Below are positions 25,555 to 34,582 of a stretch of 64,000 nt of DNA, piece after piece. The notes under the pieces are model-generated. The model was not told the DNA's origin. It was given only the letters and a program-made list of their open reading frames with translations, and ran no database searches. Source of the stretch: JANPIX01 sp031425195 (GTDB lineage Bacteria > Pseudomonadota > Alphaproteobacteria > Rhodobacterales > Rhodobacteraceae); contig JANPIX010000006.1 in assembly GCA_031425195.1 (NCBI GenBank), forward strand, positions 83,231-147,230, read 5' to 3'. A program made the position numbers and the translations under genes. Position 1 is the first letter of the stretch; each line of letters begins with the position of its first letter.

Positions 25555-26967
25555 TTATGGAATAAGGCGCTGCACGAACCCGACAACCCGCTTTACCGTG
25601 GGATTAGCAAAAAGTCGGGGGGAGTAATAGGCTCCTGCCGCTCTTTTCGAAATCTCGCCCAGTGTGGGATAGGGGGCGATCATGCCCGCGATGGCAGACA
25701 GCTTCAGACGGGCCGACATTGCCAGCGCCCAAAGGCCGATGAGTTCGCCTGCCTGCGCGCCCACGATGGTGACGCCGACAGGGCGGTCCTTTACGACCAT
25801 GAGTTTCAACATGCCCTCGGTACGGCGGCCCGTCAGGGCACGGTCATTGTGGGAAAAAGACTGGGTAATGACCGTGACCGCTGCCCCGTGGCGGGTGCGC
25901 GCCTCGTCTTCGGTCAGGCCGACTTGCGCCAGTTCGGGGTCACAATAGGTGACGCGCGGCACGGCTGCGGTGTCGAATTTGGCGGGCAGGCCGAACAGCA
26001 TCTGGCGGATCAGGATGCCTGCATGGGCCCCTGCCACATGGGTGAACTGCATACCGCCCGCCGCGTCGCCCACTGCATAGACGCGCCGGTTGCTGACCGA
26101 CCGCAGGTTCGGCCCGACAGTGACACCTTTGGCCGTATGGTCGACATTTGCGATCTTCAGATCCAGATCGTCCAGCACCACCTTGCGGCCTGTCGCGACC
26201 AGAAGGTGACTTCCCTCGACCTTGCGCCCGTCTTTCAGATCAAGAACCACGCCCGCCGACACGCCTGTGACGGGGGTACCTTCGAGTATCTCCACGCCCT
26301 CCTGCCGCAGCGCCGCGATCACAGTTGCCGCCGCCTCCGGATCTTCGCGACCCAGCGCGCGCGTGGCCTCGACCAGCGTGACGCGGCAGCCCAGACGGCG
26401 ATGCGCCTGTGCCATTTCGATGCCGATGGGGCCGCCGCCCAGAATGACAAGGTGATCTGGCCGTTCGCGCAAAGCGAAGATCGTTTCGTTTGTGAGGTAA
26501 GGCACGTCGGCAAGCCCGGGAATCGGCGGGATGGCGGGGCGCGAGCCTGTTGCGATCACGAACCGTCGGGCCGTGACAGTGGTATCGCCTGCCTGCACCT
26601 CGCGCGGGCTGATGAACCGGGCCATGGCGCGCAGGACCGTGACGCCCAGCGCCTCGAACCGCTCTTGACTGTCGACGGGTGCGATGTCGGCGATGACGGC
26701 GGCGACATGATCCTTGACGGCGGCAAAGTCGATCTGCGGCGGCACGGGCGTAATGCCGAAGGGCTGGCCCGTTGTCATGGCATGGGCGTGATGGGCGGCG
26801 GCGAGCAGTGCCTTGGATGGCACACAGCCCGCGTTCAGGCAGTCGCCCCCCATCTCGCCCGCCTCGATCAGCACGACGCGAGCACCCATCTGCACCGCAC
26901 CCGCCGCGATCGACAACCCGCCGGAGCCTGCCCCGATGATGCAGATATCAGCCTTGATCCGGGGCAT
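25555..26967 (-). CDS. FAD-dependent pyridine nucleotide-disulfide oxidoreductase
   Basis: A 470-residue flavoprotein of the dihydrolipoamide dehydrogenase/mercuric reductase family. The FAD-binding motif 'CIIGAGSGGLSIAAGA' is near residue 9, the redox-active disulfide 'GGDCLNAGCVPSKALL' near 40-55 and the NAD(P)H motif 'VILGGGPIGIEMAQA' near 172. In the C-terminal dimer region, where lipoamide dehydrogenases have His-Pro-Thr, this protein reads 'APYPTLGEISKRAA', so the catalytic His is Tyr. True lipoamide dehydrogenase activity is therefore doubtful. It follows a TVP38 gene by 1 base, a recurrent pairing. Confidence 0.9.
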   Translation of the reverse strand: MPRIKADICIIGAGSGGLSIAAGAVQMGARVVLIEAGEMGGDCLNAGCVPSKALLAAAHHAHAMTTGQPFGITPVPPQIDFAAVKDHVAAVIADIAPVDSQERFEALGVTVLRAMARFISPREVQAGDTTVTARRFVIATGSRPAIPPIPGLADVPYLTNETIFALRERPDHLVILGGGPIGIEMAQAHRRLGCRVTLVEATRALGREDPEAAATVIAALRQEGVEILEGTPVTGVSAGVVLDLKDGRKVEGSHLLVATGRKVVLDDLDLKIANVDHTAKGVTVGPNLRSVSNRRVYAVGDAAGGMQFTHVAGAHAGILIRQMLFGLPAKFDTAAVPRVTYCDPELAQVGLTEDEARTRHGAAVTVITQSFSHNDRALTGRRTEGMLKLMVVKDRPVGVTIVGAQAGELIGLWALAMSARLKLSAIAGMIAPYPTLGEISKRAAGAYYSPRLFANPTVKRVVGFVQRLIP

Positions 26968-26968
26968 T

Positions 26969-27745
26969 CTAAAGATCCCGTCCGCGGACGGCCCGGATCA
27001 CGACGGGCAGCGCGCAAAGTGCGGCAAGGCCGAGGATCGGACCCAACACCTGCGGAGAAAAGAAGATGGACAGGTCGGGCGTTGCGCCGCGCGCGAACAC
27101 GTCAGACAGGCTTGCGCCGACATAGGTGAACACGAGCGTGCCCGGGATGATGCCGACAAAGGTGGTGATCGCAAACCGGTGCAGCGCCACGTTCAGAAAG
27201 GCGGGAATAAGGTTGGCCAGAAAGAACGGCACGACCGGGATCAACCGCATCACCAGAAGGACCGACCATTCATTCTGCCGCAACCCGGACTGCAGGCGCG
27301 CTGCCGCCCCGCCCGCCGCCGTGATCCGCTGTGCGACCGACGCACCAAAGCCATAGCGGGCGGCAAGGAAGACGCCCACTGCCCCGGTTGTCGCGCCCAC
27401 AACGTTGAAAACAACACCGGGGAACAGCCCGAACAGAAAGCCACCCGTCAGCGTCGCAATCGTGGCCCCCGGCAGGCTGAACGCCACAATCAGGGCATAG
27501 ATCGCGACGAAGGCAAGGCTGGCCCACACAAAATGCGCGTCCCGAAAGGCGATGAGCGTCGCACGGTTTTCGGCCAGGGCCGCAAATGTCAGGTGGTCAT
27601 GCAAAAGATACCCGCCTGTCACTGCGACCAGCGCCATGACAAGAATCGGGCCACGCCGCAGCAGGGCCGACTGCGCCTTGGCGGTGCAGGCAGGATCGGC
27701 GGCAGCGTCGGCGTTCCGCAGGGTCAGGTCAGGGTGATGGGTCAA
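26969..27745 (-). CDS. TVP38/TMEM64 (VTT domain) membrane protein
   Basis: A 258-residue DedA-like VTT-domain membrane protein. Hydrophobic segments occur near residues 30-50, 75-95, 105-140, 180-205 and 225-250. Family markers are 'SLPGATIATLTGGFLFG' near 89 and 'VVPFFLANLIPAFLNV' near 170. Related proteins act in lipid scrambling or undecaprenyl/selenite handling; the exact role is unknown. It is co-transcribed with the flavoprotein gene. Confidence 0.88.
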   Translation of the reverse strand: MTHHPDLTLRNADAAADPACTAKAQSALLRRGPILVMALVAVTGGYLLHDHLTFAALAENRATLIAFRDAHFVWASLAFVAIYALIVAFSLPGATIATLTGGFLFGLFPGVVFNVVGATTGAVGVFLAARYGFGASVAQRITAAGGAAARLQSGLRQNEWSVLLVMRLIPVVPFFLANLIPAFLNVALHRFAITTFVGIIPGTLVFTYVGASLSDVFARGATPDLSIFFSPQVLGPILGLAALCALPVVIRAVRGRDL

Positions 27746-28087
27746 GGGGTATCCTCCGTCACCCTAACATGACCAAGGTTGCGCCCTGCCGAAAGCCACC
27801 TCACGCGGCGTTGATGCGAGGTGACGGAAATCGGGTGGTTTGTTGCAGTATTGTGCCCGGTCTGTCACATCCGGGGCGTGGATTGCGCCAAACGTTACAA
27901 GTCGTGCGGCGCGAGATCGGCAGAATCACCCGCGCCGGGGCATTGTCATGGCGTTGTGACGATTTTGACAACAAACCCGGCGCGCCGCGTTGACAAGGGC
28001 CAAGGGCGACCGTAAAGCACGGGCTTCAATATTGGCGGGCGGCGATTCCGGTGGAAGGCGCGCGACTGCAAACTTCGGAGAGCCGCA
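27746..28087. other. Intergenic region upstream of rpmH
   Basis: 342 bases between the divergent TVP38 and rpmH genes. On the + strand it holds a probable rpmH promoter (27990-28018). No other gene or RNA was recognised, and the short open frames here have no family features. Confidence 0.6.
27990..28018 (+). promoter_or_regulatory. Candidate rpmH promoter
   Basis: A perfect -35 TTGACA (27990-27995), 17 bases, then TAAAGC (28013-28018), about 70 bases upstream of the rpmH start. The -10 resembles the TAAGGC of the candidate rpsM promoter. Confidence 0.55.
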
Positions 28088-28222
28088 ATGAAGCGCACAT
28101 TTCAACCGTCAAACCTGGTTCGTGCACGCCGGCACGGCTTTCGCGCCCGCATGGCAACCAAGGGTGGCCGTCTTGTTCTGGCCGCGCGCCGGTTCAAGGG
28201 CCGCAAGAAACTGAGCGCCTGA
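28088..28222 (+). CDS. rpmH: 50S ribosomal protein L34
   Basis: A 44-residue, highly basic protein that is a textbook L34: 'MKRTFQPSNLVRARRHGFRA' at the start and 'ATKGGRLVLAARRFKGRKKL' at the end. GAGAGCCGC lies upstream of the ATG. It precedes rnpA, yidD and, further on, yidC, the standard cluster, but a strong terminator lies between it and rnpA. Confidence 0.97.
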   Translation: MKRTFQPSNLVRARRHGFRARMATKGGRLVLAARRFKGRKKLSA

Positions 28223-28250
28223 ACACGCTTGGGTCTGACGTTTCGGCAGG

Positions 28251-28280
28251 GGCCGGGGTGCATTGTTTGCCCCGGCCTTT
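28251..28280 (+). terminator. Terminator or attenuator between rpmH and rnpA
   Basis: Perfect 8-bp stem GGCCGGGG (28251-28258) and CCCCGGCC (28270-28277), 11-base loop, followed by TTTGT. It would allow much more L34 than RNase P protein to be made from one promoter. Confidence 0.75.
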
Positions 28281-28357
28281 GTCATGTATGAAACAGGTGA
28301 TTGCGAGGCGCTCTGCCGGGCCTTTCGATTTCATGCAGGCTAGCCTACATACCCGCC

Positions 28358-28720
28358 ATGGATAACGCCGTGCCCTGCCCGCTTGAAACGCTGCGCATCC
28401 GCGCCGATTTTCTGCGTGCCGCGTCGGCAAAACGTCAGGCGACGGCCGGGTTCCTGTTGCAGGCCCGCGCGCGGGGGGACGATCAGCCCACCGTTCGCGT
28501 GGGATTTACCTGTTCCAAAAAGATTGGCAATGCGGTCGCGCGAAACCGGGCAAAACGGCGGCTGCGGGCGATTGCAAGATCCGTCTTGCCGGGTCTGGCG
28601 CAACCGGGGTGGGATTATGTGCTGGTCGGTCGCCCCGGGGTCACCGGAAGCCGCCTGTTCGCTGATCTGGAACGGGATCTGCAGACCGCCCTGCGCACGC
28701 TCTATAAAACCGCGCCATGA
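28358..28720 (+). CDS. rnpA: Ribonuclease P protein component
   Basis: A 120-residue basic protein subunit of RNase P, which matures tRNA 5' ends. The RNR signature region reads 'GNAVARNRAKRRLRAI' near residue 59, preceded by 'VRVGFTCSKKI'. ATG 28358 opens at the conserved N-terminus ('PLETLRIRADFLRAA'). The end overlaps yidD by 4 bases. The RNA subunit gene was not found in the window. Confidence 0.95.
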   Translation: MDNAVPCPLETLRIRADFLRAASAKRQATAGFLLQARARGDDQPTVRVGFTCSKKIGNAVARNRAKRRLRAIARSVLPGLAQPGWDYVLVGRPGVTGSRLFADLERDLQTALRTLYKTAP

Positions 28721-28971
28721 CACCGCTGGCCCGTCTGTTCGCGCTGCCGGTGCGCGCCTACCGCCTGATCCTGAGCCCTTGGGTCGGGCATGGGTGCCGG
28801 TTTCAACCGACATGCAGCGCCTATGCGCTTGAGGCGCTGGAGCGGCATGGTGGCGTCAAGGGTGCCTATCTGACCGCGCACCGCATCTGTCGGTGCCATC
28901 CGTGGGGCGGGCAGGGTTATGATCCTGTTCCGGGGTCAGATCCGCACCATGCGCCGCATCCCGACGCCTAG
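28717..28971 (+). CDS. yidD: Membrane protein insertion efficiency factor YidD
   Basis: An 84-residue YidD: 'RAYRLILSPWVGHGCRFQPT' near residues 13-32, 'CSAYALEALERHG' near 33 and 'RICRCHPWGGQGYDPVP' near 62-78, with the family's three cysteines. It assists YidC-dependent insertion. It starts in the rnpA stop (ATGA) and shares the palindrome CTAG with the stop of the convergent lipoprotein gene. Confidence 0.95.
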   Translation: MTPLARLFALPVRAYRLILSPWVGHGCRFQPTCSAYALEALERHGGVKGAYLTAHRICRCHPWGGQGYDPVPGSDPHHAPHPDA

Positions 28972-29528
28972 CGCAGTTTTTCAAAGGTGATGGACACGTC
29001 ACCGATATCGACGCCAAACCGCTTCATGTAGGCGCGGTTGAAGGCCCGGTCGTCCGACTGCAACCAGATCCAGTCGTCAAAGGTAACGCGCACCGTTTCT
29101 GCGGGGCCACCTGCCACTGGCACGGGCAGGTCGATGGTGTATTTCCAGTTGAACCGATCCCCCTGTTCGACGCCCATTGCCTCGCCGATCACGCCGGGGG
29201 CGGTACCCTTCCAGGTTTCGGGGCCAGTTTTGACCAGCGTCCAGACGCGTTGTTCGGTTGATCCGTCTTCGTAAACGAAATCCTCCACCAGACGCAGGCG
29301 GTTGCCATCCCAGTCGCCTTTTATGGTGACGGTGAACTGACGGCGGACGGTGCCAAAGATATCCTGAAACTGGCCACGGGCGACTAGATCGCCATCGAAA
29401 AAGGTTTCGATATCCAGATCGCGCGTGGACAGTGACGCATCGGTCAGCGCCGGTTTGCCTGTGCAGGCCCCCAGCGCGGCCGTTAATGCCAGCGCACCCA
29501 TCAGCCTTTTTGGTATCAGCCCAGCCAT
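28968..29528 (-). CDS. DUF3833 family lipoprotein
   Basis: A 186-residue protein with a lipoprotein signal ('LMGALALTAALGACTG', lipobox ending at Cys20-23) and a beta-rich domain matching DUF3833: 'DIETFFDGDLVARGQFQD' near 42-59 and 'WIWLQSDDRAFNRAYMKRFG' near 155-174. Function unknown. ATG 29528 ('MAGLIPKRLMG') gives the best signal peptide; the frame extends to 29612. Convergent with yidD; both stop codons lie within CTAG at 28968-28971. Confidence 0.85.
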   Translation of the reverse strand: MAGLIPKRLMGALALTAALGACTGKPALTDASLSTRDLDIETFFDGDLVARGQFQDIFGTVRRQFTVTIKGDWDGNRLRLVEDFVYEDGSTEQRVWTLVKTGPETWKGTAPGVIGEAMGVEQGDRFNWKYTIDLPVPVAGGPAETVRVTFDDWIWLQSDDRAFNRAYMKRFGVDIGDVSITFEKLR

Positions 29529-29589
29529 GCCTGCATTTCCCCCGCATCGGTTTTGACGTATACGCAGCAAAACCAGTATCGGATGCGCC

Positions 29590-30456
29590 ATGCTCGACAA
29601 TGCCCCTGACATTCACCCGCTGTTCAACGGTGCGCCCAAAACGCTGGAGTTCACCAAGCTGCGCAAGCGGATCGTTCAATTGGTGCGCGAGGCTGTTGAA
29701 ACCTATGGGATGGTGCAGCCGGGGGCGCGCTGGCTTGTGTGCCTGTCGGGGGGCAAGGACAGTTATACGCTGCTCGCCATCCTGCATGAATTGCAGTGGC
29801 GGGGGTTGTTGCCGGTGGACCTTCTGGCCTGCAATCTGGATCAGGGGCAGCCGGGGTTTCCCGCCACTGTCCTGCCGGAGTTTCTGGCAAGGATGGGCGT
29901 GCCCCACCGCATCGAATATGCCGACACTTATTCCATTGTGATGGACAAGGTGCCTGCCGGGCACACGATGTGCGCGCTGTGTTCGCGGTTGCGGCGGGGC
30001 AATCTGTACCGCGTGGCCCGCGAAGAAGGGTGCAGCGCGGTTGTTCTGGGCCATCACCGCGACGATATTCTGGAAACATTCTTCATGAACCTGTTTCATG
30101 GCGGCAGGCTGGCCACGATGCCGCCGAAACTGGTGAATGAGGATGGCGATCTGTTCGTTCTGCGGCCGCTTGCCCATGTCGCCGAAGCCGATTGCGAGGC
30201 ATTTTCGGCGGCATTGAAGTATCCGATCATTCCCTGCGATCTGTGCGGGTCGCAGGACGGGCTGCAACGCCAGCAGGTCAAGGCGATGCTGGACGGATGG
30301 GAAGCGCGCAGTCCGGGGCGCAGGCAGGTCATGTTCCGTTCCCTGATGAACGCCCGGCCCAGCCATCTGCTTGACCCCGCACTTTTCGACTTTGCCGGGC
30401 TGCAGATCGGGCCGCGGGCCGGCGGGTCGGGCATCGCGGATGGCGAAATATCATGA
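29590..30456 (+). CDS. ttcA: tRNA 2-thiocytidine(32) synthetase TtcA
   Basis: A 288-residue ATP-dependent FeS thiolase that thiolates C32 in certain tRNAs. The PP-loop is 'CLSGGKDSYTLL' near residue 53, and the conserved CxxC pairs are 'MCALCSRLRRG' near 127-137 and 'CDLCGSQDG' near 217. 'VVLGHHRDDILETFFMNLFH' near 151-170 is the typical TtcA stretch. tRNA-Arg(ACG), a natural TtcA substrate in enterics, is also encoded in this window. Confidence 0.95.
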   Translation: MLDNAPDIHPLFNGAPKTLEFTKLRKRIVQLVREAVETYGMVQPGARWLVCLSGGKDSYTLLAILHELQWRGLLPVDLLACNLDQGQPGFPATVLPEFLARMGVPHRIEYADTYSIVMDKVPAGHTMCALCSRLRRGNLYRVAREEGCSAVVLGHHRDDILETFFMNLFHGGRLATMPPKLVNEDGDLFVLRPLAHVAEADCEAFSAALKYPIIPCDLCGSQDGLQRQQVKAMLDGWEARSPGRRQVMFRSLMNARPSHLLDPALFDFAGLQIGPRAGGSGIADGEIS

Positions 30457-30487
30457 AAATGCGCAGTAATTAGCCAAAGGCAGTTAA

Positions 30488-30504
30488 CGTTCCGGTCAGG
30501 AACG
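30488..30504. repeat. Inverted repeat upstream of the EAL gene
   Basis: CGTTCC-GGTCA-GGAACG, a 6-bp dyad with a 5-base centre, 56 bases before the EAL gene start. It has the size of a transcription-factor operator; no factor is assigned. Confidence 0.35.
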
Positions 30505-30559
30505 ACCCCTAGCCTTGGCGCAAGGGAGAGTGTGTTCCCTTTCGTTGGGGATGCCGTTC

Positions 30560-32104
30560 ATGCCGATTCTTCCCGATCTGACCCGGAACAGGGTTGTCCG
30601 TTACCTTGGCTCCAAGGACGCGCTGCGCGACACGGTTCTGTTGTGGCCTTTTCTTGCGGCACTGGCCAGTTGGCTTGCCGGGACGATGGCATTGGCGGCA
30701 GTCGTGCTGGTGTTCAGTTTGATGACCTTGTTGATGGGGCGCTGGTCGGGGGCGCAGACTTTGCGTCTGGGCGGCACCGATGCCGGGCCGCGCGAAGATC
30801 GGCTGATCCAGATGCTGAACACCGTGCTCGCCGATACGGCCCGGACAGCGCAGGGAACGGGCTGCCTTGTGCTTCGCATGGACCACGCGCGCCGGTTTGC
30901 CGAATTGCATGGAACGGCCGTTCTGGCCCAGGTTCTTTGCAAAAGCGCGGAACGTTTCGTTGGTGCACTGCGCGAAGGGGATATCGTTGCCGCCCTGTCC
31001 GACAGCGCCTTTGGGATTGGCCTTCGGCCCGGCGGGCGGGTTGACCTTGAAACGATGATCCAGCTTGCGGCACGGCTTCAGGCGACTGTCGCGGCGGGGG
31101 TAGAGGTGAATGGGATGACCTGCCATGTCACGTTTTCCGCCGGTTTCTGCCTTGGGGCGCGGGCCCCCATGCGCACTGGCACAGGCCTTCTGCAGGCGGC
31201 CGCTGCCGCCGCACAAGAGGCGGCGCTGCACGGCCCGGCAGCGATTCGCGCCTATTCCCCCGACGTTGCCGCGCGACAGATCGACCGTCTGGCACTGGCC
31301 GATGCCCTTTCCTGCGCGTTGGAGAATGGCGAGATACAGCCCTACTTTCAGCCGCAGATTTCCACCGATACGGGCCGCATCTCTGGCTTTGAGGCGTTGG
31401 TCCGTTGGCAGCATCCGGTGCATGGCCTTCTGTGCCCGGCCGAGTTTCTGCCTGCCATAGATGCCGAGGGTAAATCCGAACGGCTTGCCGAAGTGATGCT
31501 GGCAGGCAGCCTTTCCGCTTTGGTTGCGTGGGACACTTCTGGCGTCAAGGTGCCGTCTGTGGGGATCAACTTTTCCACGGCCGATCTTCGCAATCCGAAA
31601 CTGGTGGAAAACCTGAAATGGGAACTCGACAGGTATGACCTGGCCCCGTCGCGGGTTGCTGTGGAAATTCTGGAAACCGTCATCGCAGACACTGACAATG
31701 ATGTGTCCGTCCGCAACATCGCGGCGCTGGCGCAACTGGGATGCGGGATTGACCTGGACGATTTCGGGACGGGGAATGCGTCGATCACCGGAATCCGGCA
31801 GTTCGACGTGCGCCGCATCAAGATTGACCGCAGTTTTGTCACGCGGGTCGACACCGACCGGACGCAGCAACGGATGATTTCGGCACTTGTGTCACTGGCA
31901 GACCGACTTGGCCTTGATACACTCGCCGAAGGGGTGGAGACGCCGACGGAACACGCCATGCTGGCGCAACTCGGCTGTCGCCATGTGCAGGGATTTGGCA
32001 TCGCCCGCCCGATGCCCTTTGATGAGACGTTGGCATGGATTCGGGCACATGAGGAAAGGCTCGTCACGCCGCCCCGGATTGGCAACCGCGCCTTGGAGGG
32101 CTGA
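30560..32104 (+). CDS. EAL-domain c-di-GMP phosphodiesterase with degenerate GGDEF domain
   Basis: A 514-residue membrane protein. Two hydrophobic segments (about residues 25-60) precede a GGDEF-like domain whose signature is degraded to 'SDSAF' near 150, so it should not make c-di-GMP. The EAL domain (about 255-505) keeps the catalytic set: 'GFEALVRWQHP', the Asn in 'GINFSTADLRNP', Glu in 'VEILETVI', 'DLDDFGTGNASI', Lys in 'RIKIDRSFV' and 'AEGVET'. It should therefore hydrolyse c-di-GMP. ATG 30560 is placed 8 bases after GGGG; 30551 and 30515 are in frame. Confidence 0.88.
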   Translation: MPILPDLTRNRVVRYLGSKDALRDTVLLWPFLAALASWLAGTMALAAVVLVFSLMTLLMGRWSGAQTLRLGGTDAGPREDRLIQMLNTVLADTARTAQGTGCLVLRMDHARRFAELHGTAVLAQVLCKSAERFVGALREGDIVAALSDSAFGIGLRPGGRVDLETMIQLAARLQATVAAGVEVNGMTCHVTFSAGFCLGARAPMRTGTGLLQAAAAAAQEAALHGPAAIRAYSPDVAARQIDRLALADALSCALENGEIQPYFQPQISTDTGRISGFEALVRWQHPVHGLLCPAEFLPAIDAEGKSERLAEVMLAGSLSALVAWDTSGVKVPSVGINFSTADLRNPKLVENLKWELDRYDLAPSRVAVEILETVIADTDNDVSVRNIAALAQLGCGIDLDDFGTGNASITGIRQFDVRRIKIDRSFVTRVDTDRTQQRMISALVSLADRLGLDTLAEGVETPTEHAMLAQLGCRHVQGFGIARPMPFDETLAWIRAHEERLVTPPRIGNRALEG

Positions 32105-32641
32105 TTGTCGCGGCCTGAATGGGCGGCAACGGCGCTGTCACCTGTCGGCGATGCGGCTGGTGGTTGCAGGTCTGGACGGGTATGCGGGTCAACGACGCTC
32201 AGGTCGCCAAGCTGCCGCGAAGTGCCCCCCGCCGACTGGCAGCAAGGGGCACTGCCGCTGCCGGCGGCGCATTGCGCTGGTGCGTGGGTTGCAGGCTAAG
32301 CGGGGTCAGGCGGTGCATTTCCGGACGGCAGGCGGTAGACGTCGACGACCATGATTGGGCTCAGCGTTCGCCGGGCAAGTGCTGACCGGCGGCGGGTGCT
32401 CCTCCCCGCCCTGCAACGGTCAGCGCCCTTACCCCCATTTCCCGGCCAGATACGCGACCAGTTGCCCGGAAACCTGAAAACCGCTTGACCTTTGCGGGGC
32501 GGTTCTGTTGAAGCAGCCGGAACGTGGAACCGTCTGGCCCAAAGACTCGGGCAGAGTGTTCTTTCATTTTGGCATGGCGACAGCACGGACCGCTTGTTTG
32601 ACGATCCGCACTGGGCCTAACGCGAAACGGCGGGAGTCCTG
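32105..32641. other. 537-base gene-poor region before yidC
   Basis: No convincing gene. A perfect inverted repeat AGTGCCCC (32221-32228) / GGGGCACT (32246-32253) could end EAL transcription, though it lacks a T-tract. The open frames on both strands (up to about 100 codons) show no family features. It presumably also carries the yidC promoter; TTGACC at 32486 is a possible -35. A non-coding RNA cannot be excluded, but it does not resemble SRP RNA, tmRNA or RNase P RNA. Confidence 0.5.
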
Positions 32642-34582
32642 ATGGACGATCAAAATCAGAACAAGAACCTTCTTCTTGCAACGGCGCTCAGCTTTGTTGT
32701 CATCCTCGCCTGGTTCTTTTTCTTTCCACCGCCAGAGCCGGTGGTCGACCCGGCATCCGAAACTGCATTGACGACGCCGGACGGCACGCCCGTGACCCCG
32801 ACAGCCGAAACATCGGTGGCGACGACGGAAGCCGCCGATCCGGTGCCGGACTCGCCGCGTCTGACGATTGACACGCCACGCCTGCAGGGGTCCATTTCCA
32901 TGCGCGGCGGGCGGATCGATGACCTGCTGCTCAAGAACTATCGCGAAACACTGGATGCGTCTTCACCGCTGGTGCGCCTGCTTTCGCCTGTGGGCGAGGC
33001 GAACGCCTATTACGCCCTTTACGGCTGGGCCCCCGGCGGCGCGTTGACGTTCGACGACGTGCCGGGTGCCAACACCGAATGGATGCCCGCCGGTGGCGGC
33101 ACGCTGGCACCGGGGCAGCCCGTCACGCTGCGGTGGGACAATGGCAGCGGCCTGATCTTCACGCGCCAGATTGCCGTCGACGATCATTACATGTTCACCG
33201 TGACGGACGGGGTGGAAAACACCACAACAGCACCGGTGACGCTTGCCCCTTACGGCATCATCGCGCGGCACGGCGAACCGGCCGACCTGCAGAATTTCTT
33301 TGTCCTGCACGAAGGTGTCGTTGGCCGGGTTGACGGCGAGTTGTCGGAAACCAAATACGACGATCTGCGCGACCTGCCCGTGGTGGAGCGCGAGGCCGCG
33401 CCCGCCGAAGTGCTGACGGCGACCACGGATGGCTGGATCGGGTTCACCGGTAAATACTGGATGGCCGCATTGATCCCGCAGCAGGGGGCACCCTTCACGT
33501 CGGTGGTGAAATACTCACCGGGCGCTGACATCTACCAGACCGAAACCCGCCAGCCGGTGATGACCGTGGCCCCCGGCGCGCGCGGCGAAAGCACGTCGCG
33601 CCTGTTTGCCGGCGCGAAGGAATGGGAAACCATCCGTGCCTATCAGGATCAGGGTTTCACCGATGCCGCGAGCCCGACTGCAACGCCGGTTCCCGGCTTT
33701 ATCGACAGCATTGACTGGGGCTGGTTCTTTTTCCTGACCAAACCCATTTTCCACGTTCTGCACTGGTTGCATGGTCTGATCGGCAACATGGGTCTAGCGA
33801 TCATCGGCCTGACCTTCGTGCTGAAGCTGCTGGTTCTGCCGCTTGCCTATAAATCCTATGTCTCCATGGCGCGGATGAAGGAATTGCAGCCGGAACTCGC
33901 CGCCTTGAAGGAAAAGGCGGGGGACGACAAACAACGGATGCAGCGCGAGATGATGGCGTTGTACAAGGAAAAACAGGTCAATCCGGCGGCGGGCTGTTTG
34001 CCTGTGCTGATCCAGATTCCGATCTTCTTTTCGCTGTACAAGGTGATCTTCGTCACCATCGAACTGCGTCACGCGCCGTTCTTTGGCTGGTTGAACGATC
34101 TGTCCGCGCCTGACAGTTCCAGCCTTTACAACCTGTTTGGCCTGCTGCCCTGGGATGCACCCGCGCATGGCACGATGCTTGCCTTGGTCTTCATCGGCAT
34201 TCTGCCGATCATTCTGGGTGTGTCGATGTGGCTCCAACAAAAGCTGAACCCCGCGCCCACGGATGCGACGCAGGCGGCGGTGTTTGCGTGGATGCCCTGG
34301 GTTTTCATGTTCATGCTGGGCGGATTTGCCAGCGGGTTGGTCGTGTACTGGATCACCAACAACGTGATCACCTTCACGCAGCAGTACATCATCATGCGCA
34401 GTCATGGGCACAAGCCGGACATCTTTGGCAACATAAAGACAAGTTTCAATCGCAAGGCCAAGGCGGAGGCGCGTGCCAACGTGAACGCCGCCCCCACCAA
34501 ACCAACACCGGCCAAACCGGCGGCGCCAAAACCCGCCGCAGCCAAGGCTGCGACCACGAAGAAGGTTCCGGCCAAGAAATGA
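32642..34582 (+). CDS. yidC: Membrane protein insertase YidC
   Basis: A 646-residue insertase. The N-terminal helix ('LLLATALSFVVILAWFFFFP') is followed by a large periplasmic domain (about residues 30-355) and the conserved core from near 370 ('IDWGWFFFLTKPIFHVLHWL'), with the hydrophilic-groove region 'GLTFVLKLLVLPLAYKSYVS' near 393. The basic C-terminal tail, ending 'AAKAATTKKVPAKK', likely contacts ribosomes. It overlaps the MOSC gene by 4 bases. Confidence 0.97.
   Translation: MDDQNQNKNLLLATALSFVVILAWFFFFPPPEPVVDPASETALTTPDGTPVTPTAETSVATTEAADPVPDSPRLTIDTPRLQGSISMRGGRIDDLLLKNYRETLDASSPLVRLLSPVGEANAYYALYGWAPGGALTFDDVPGANTEWMPAGGGTLAPGQPVTLRWDNGSGLIFTRQIAVDDHYMFTVTDGVENTTTAPVTLAPYGIIARHGEPADLQNFFVLHEGVVGRVDGELSETKYDDLRDLPVVEREAAPAEVLTATTDGWIGFTGKYWMAALIPQQGAPFTSVVKYSPGADIYQTETRQPVMTVAPGARGESTSRLFAGAKEWETIRAYQDQGFTDAASPTATPVPGFIDSIDWGWFFFLTKPIFHVLHWLHGLIGNMGLAIIGLTFVLKLLVLPLAYKSYVSMARMKELQPELAALKEKAGDDKQRMQREMMALYKEKQVNPAAGCLPVLIQIPIFFSLYKVIFVTIELRHAPFFGWLNDLSAPDSSSLYNLFGLLPWDAPAHGTMLALVFIGILPIILGVSMWLQQKLNPAPTDATQAAVFAWMPWVFMFMLGGFASGLVVYWITNNVITFTQQYIIMRSHGHKPDIFGNIKTSFNRKAKAEARANVNAAPTKPTPAKPAAPKPAAAKAATTKKVPAKK

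Noticed and set aside
25522..27129. A 535-codon + strand frame opposite the flavoprotein gene
   Set aside because: No recognisable domain, and the opposite strand has complete FAD, NAD and disulfide motifs.
32119..32385. An 88-codon frame between the EAL gene and yidC
   Set aside because: No Shine-Dalgarno worth the name, an odd Trp/Cys/Arg-rich composition and no family resemblance; not reported as a gene.
32105..32641. Possible SRP RNA, tmRNA or RNase P RNA in the gap before yidC
   Set aside because: None of their conserved core sequences was found.
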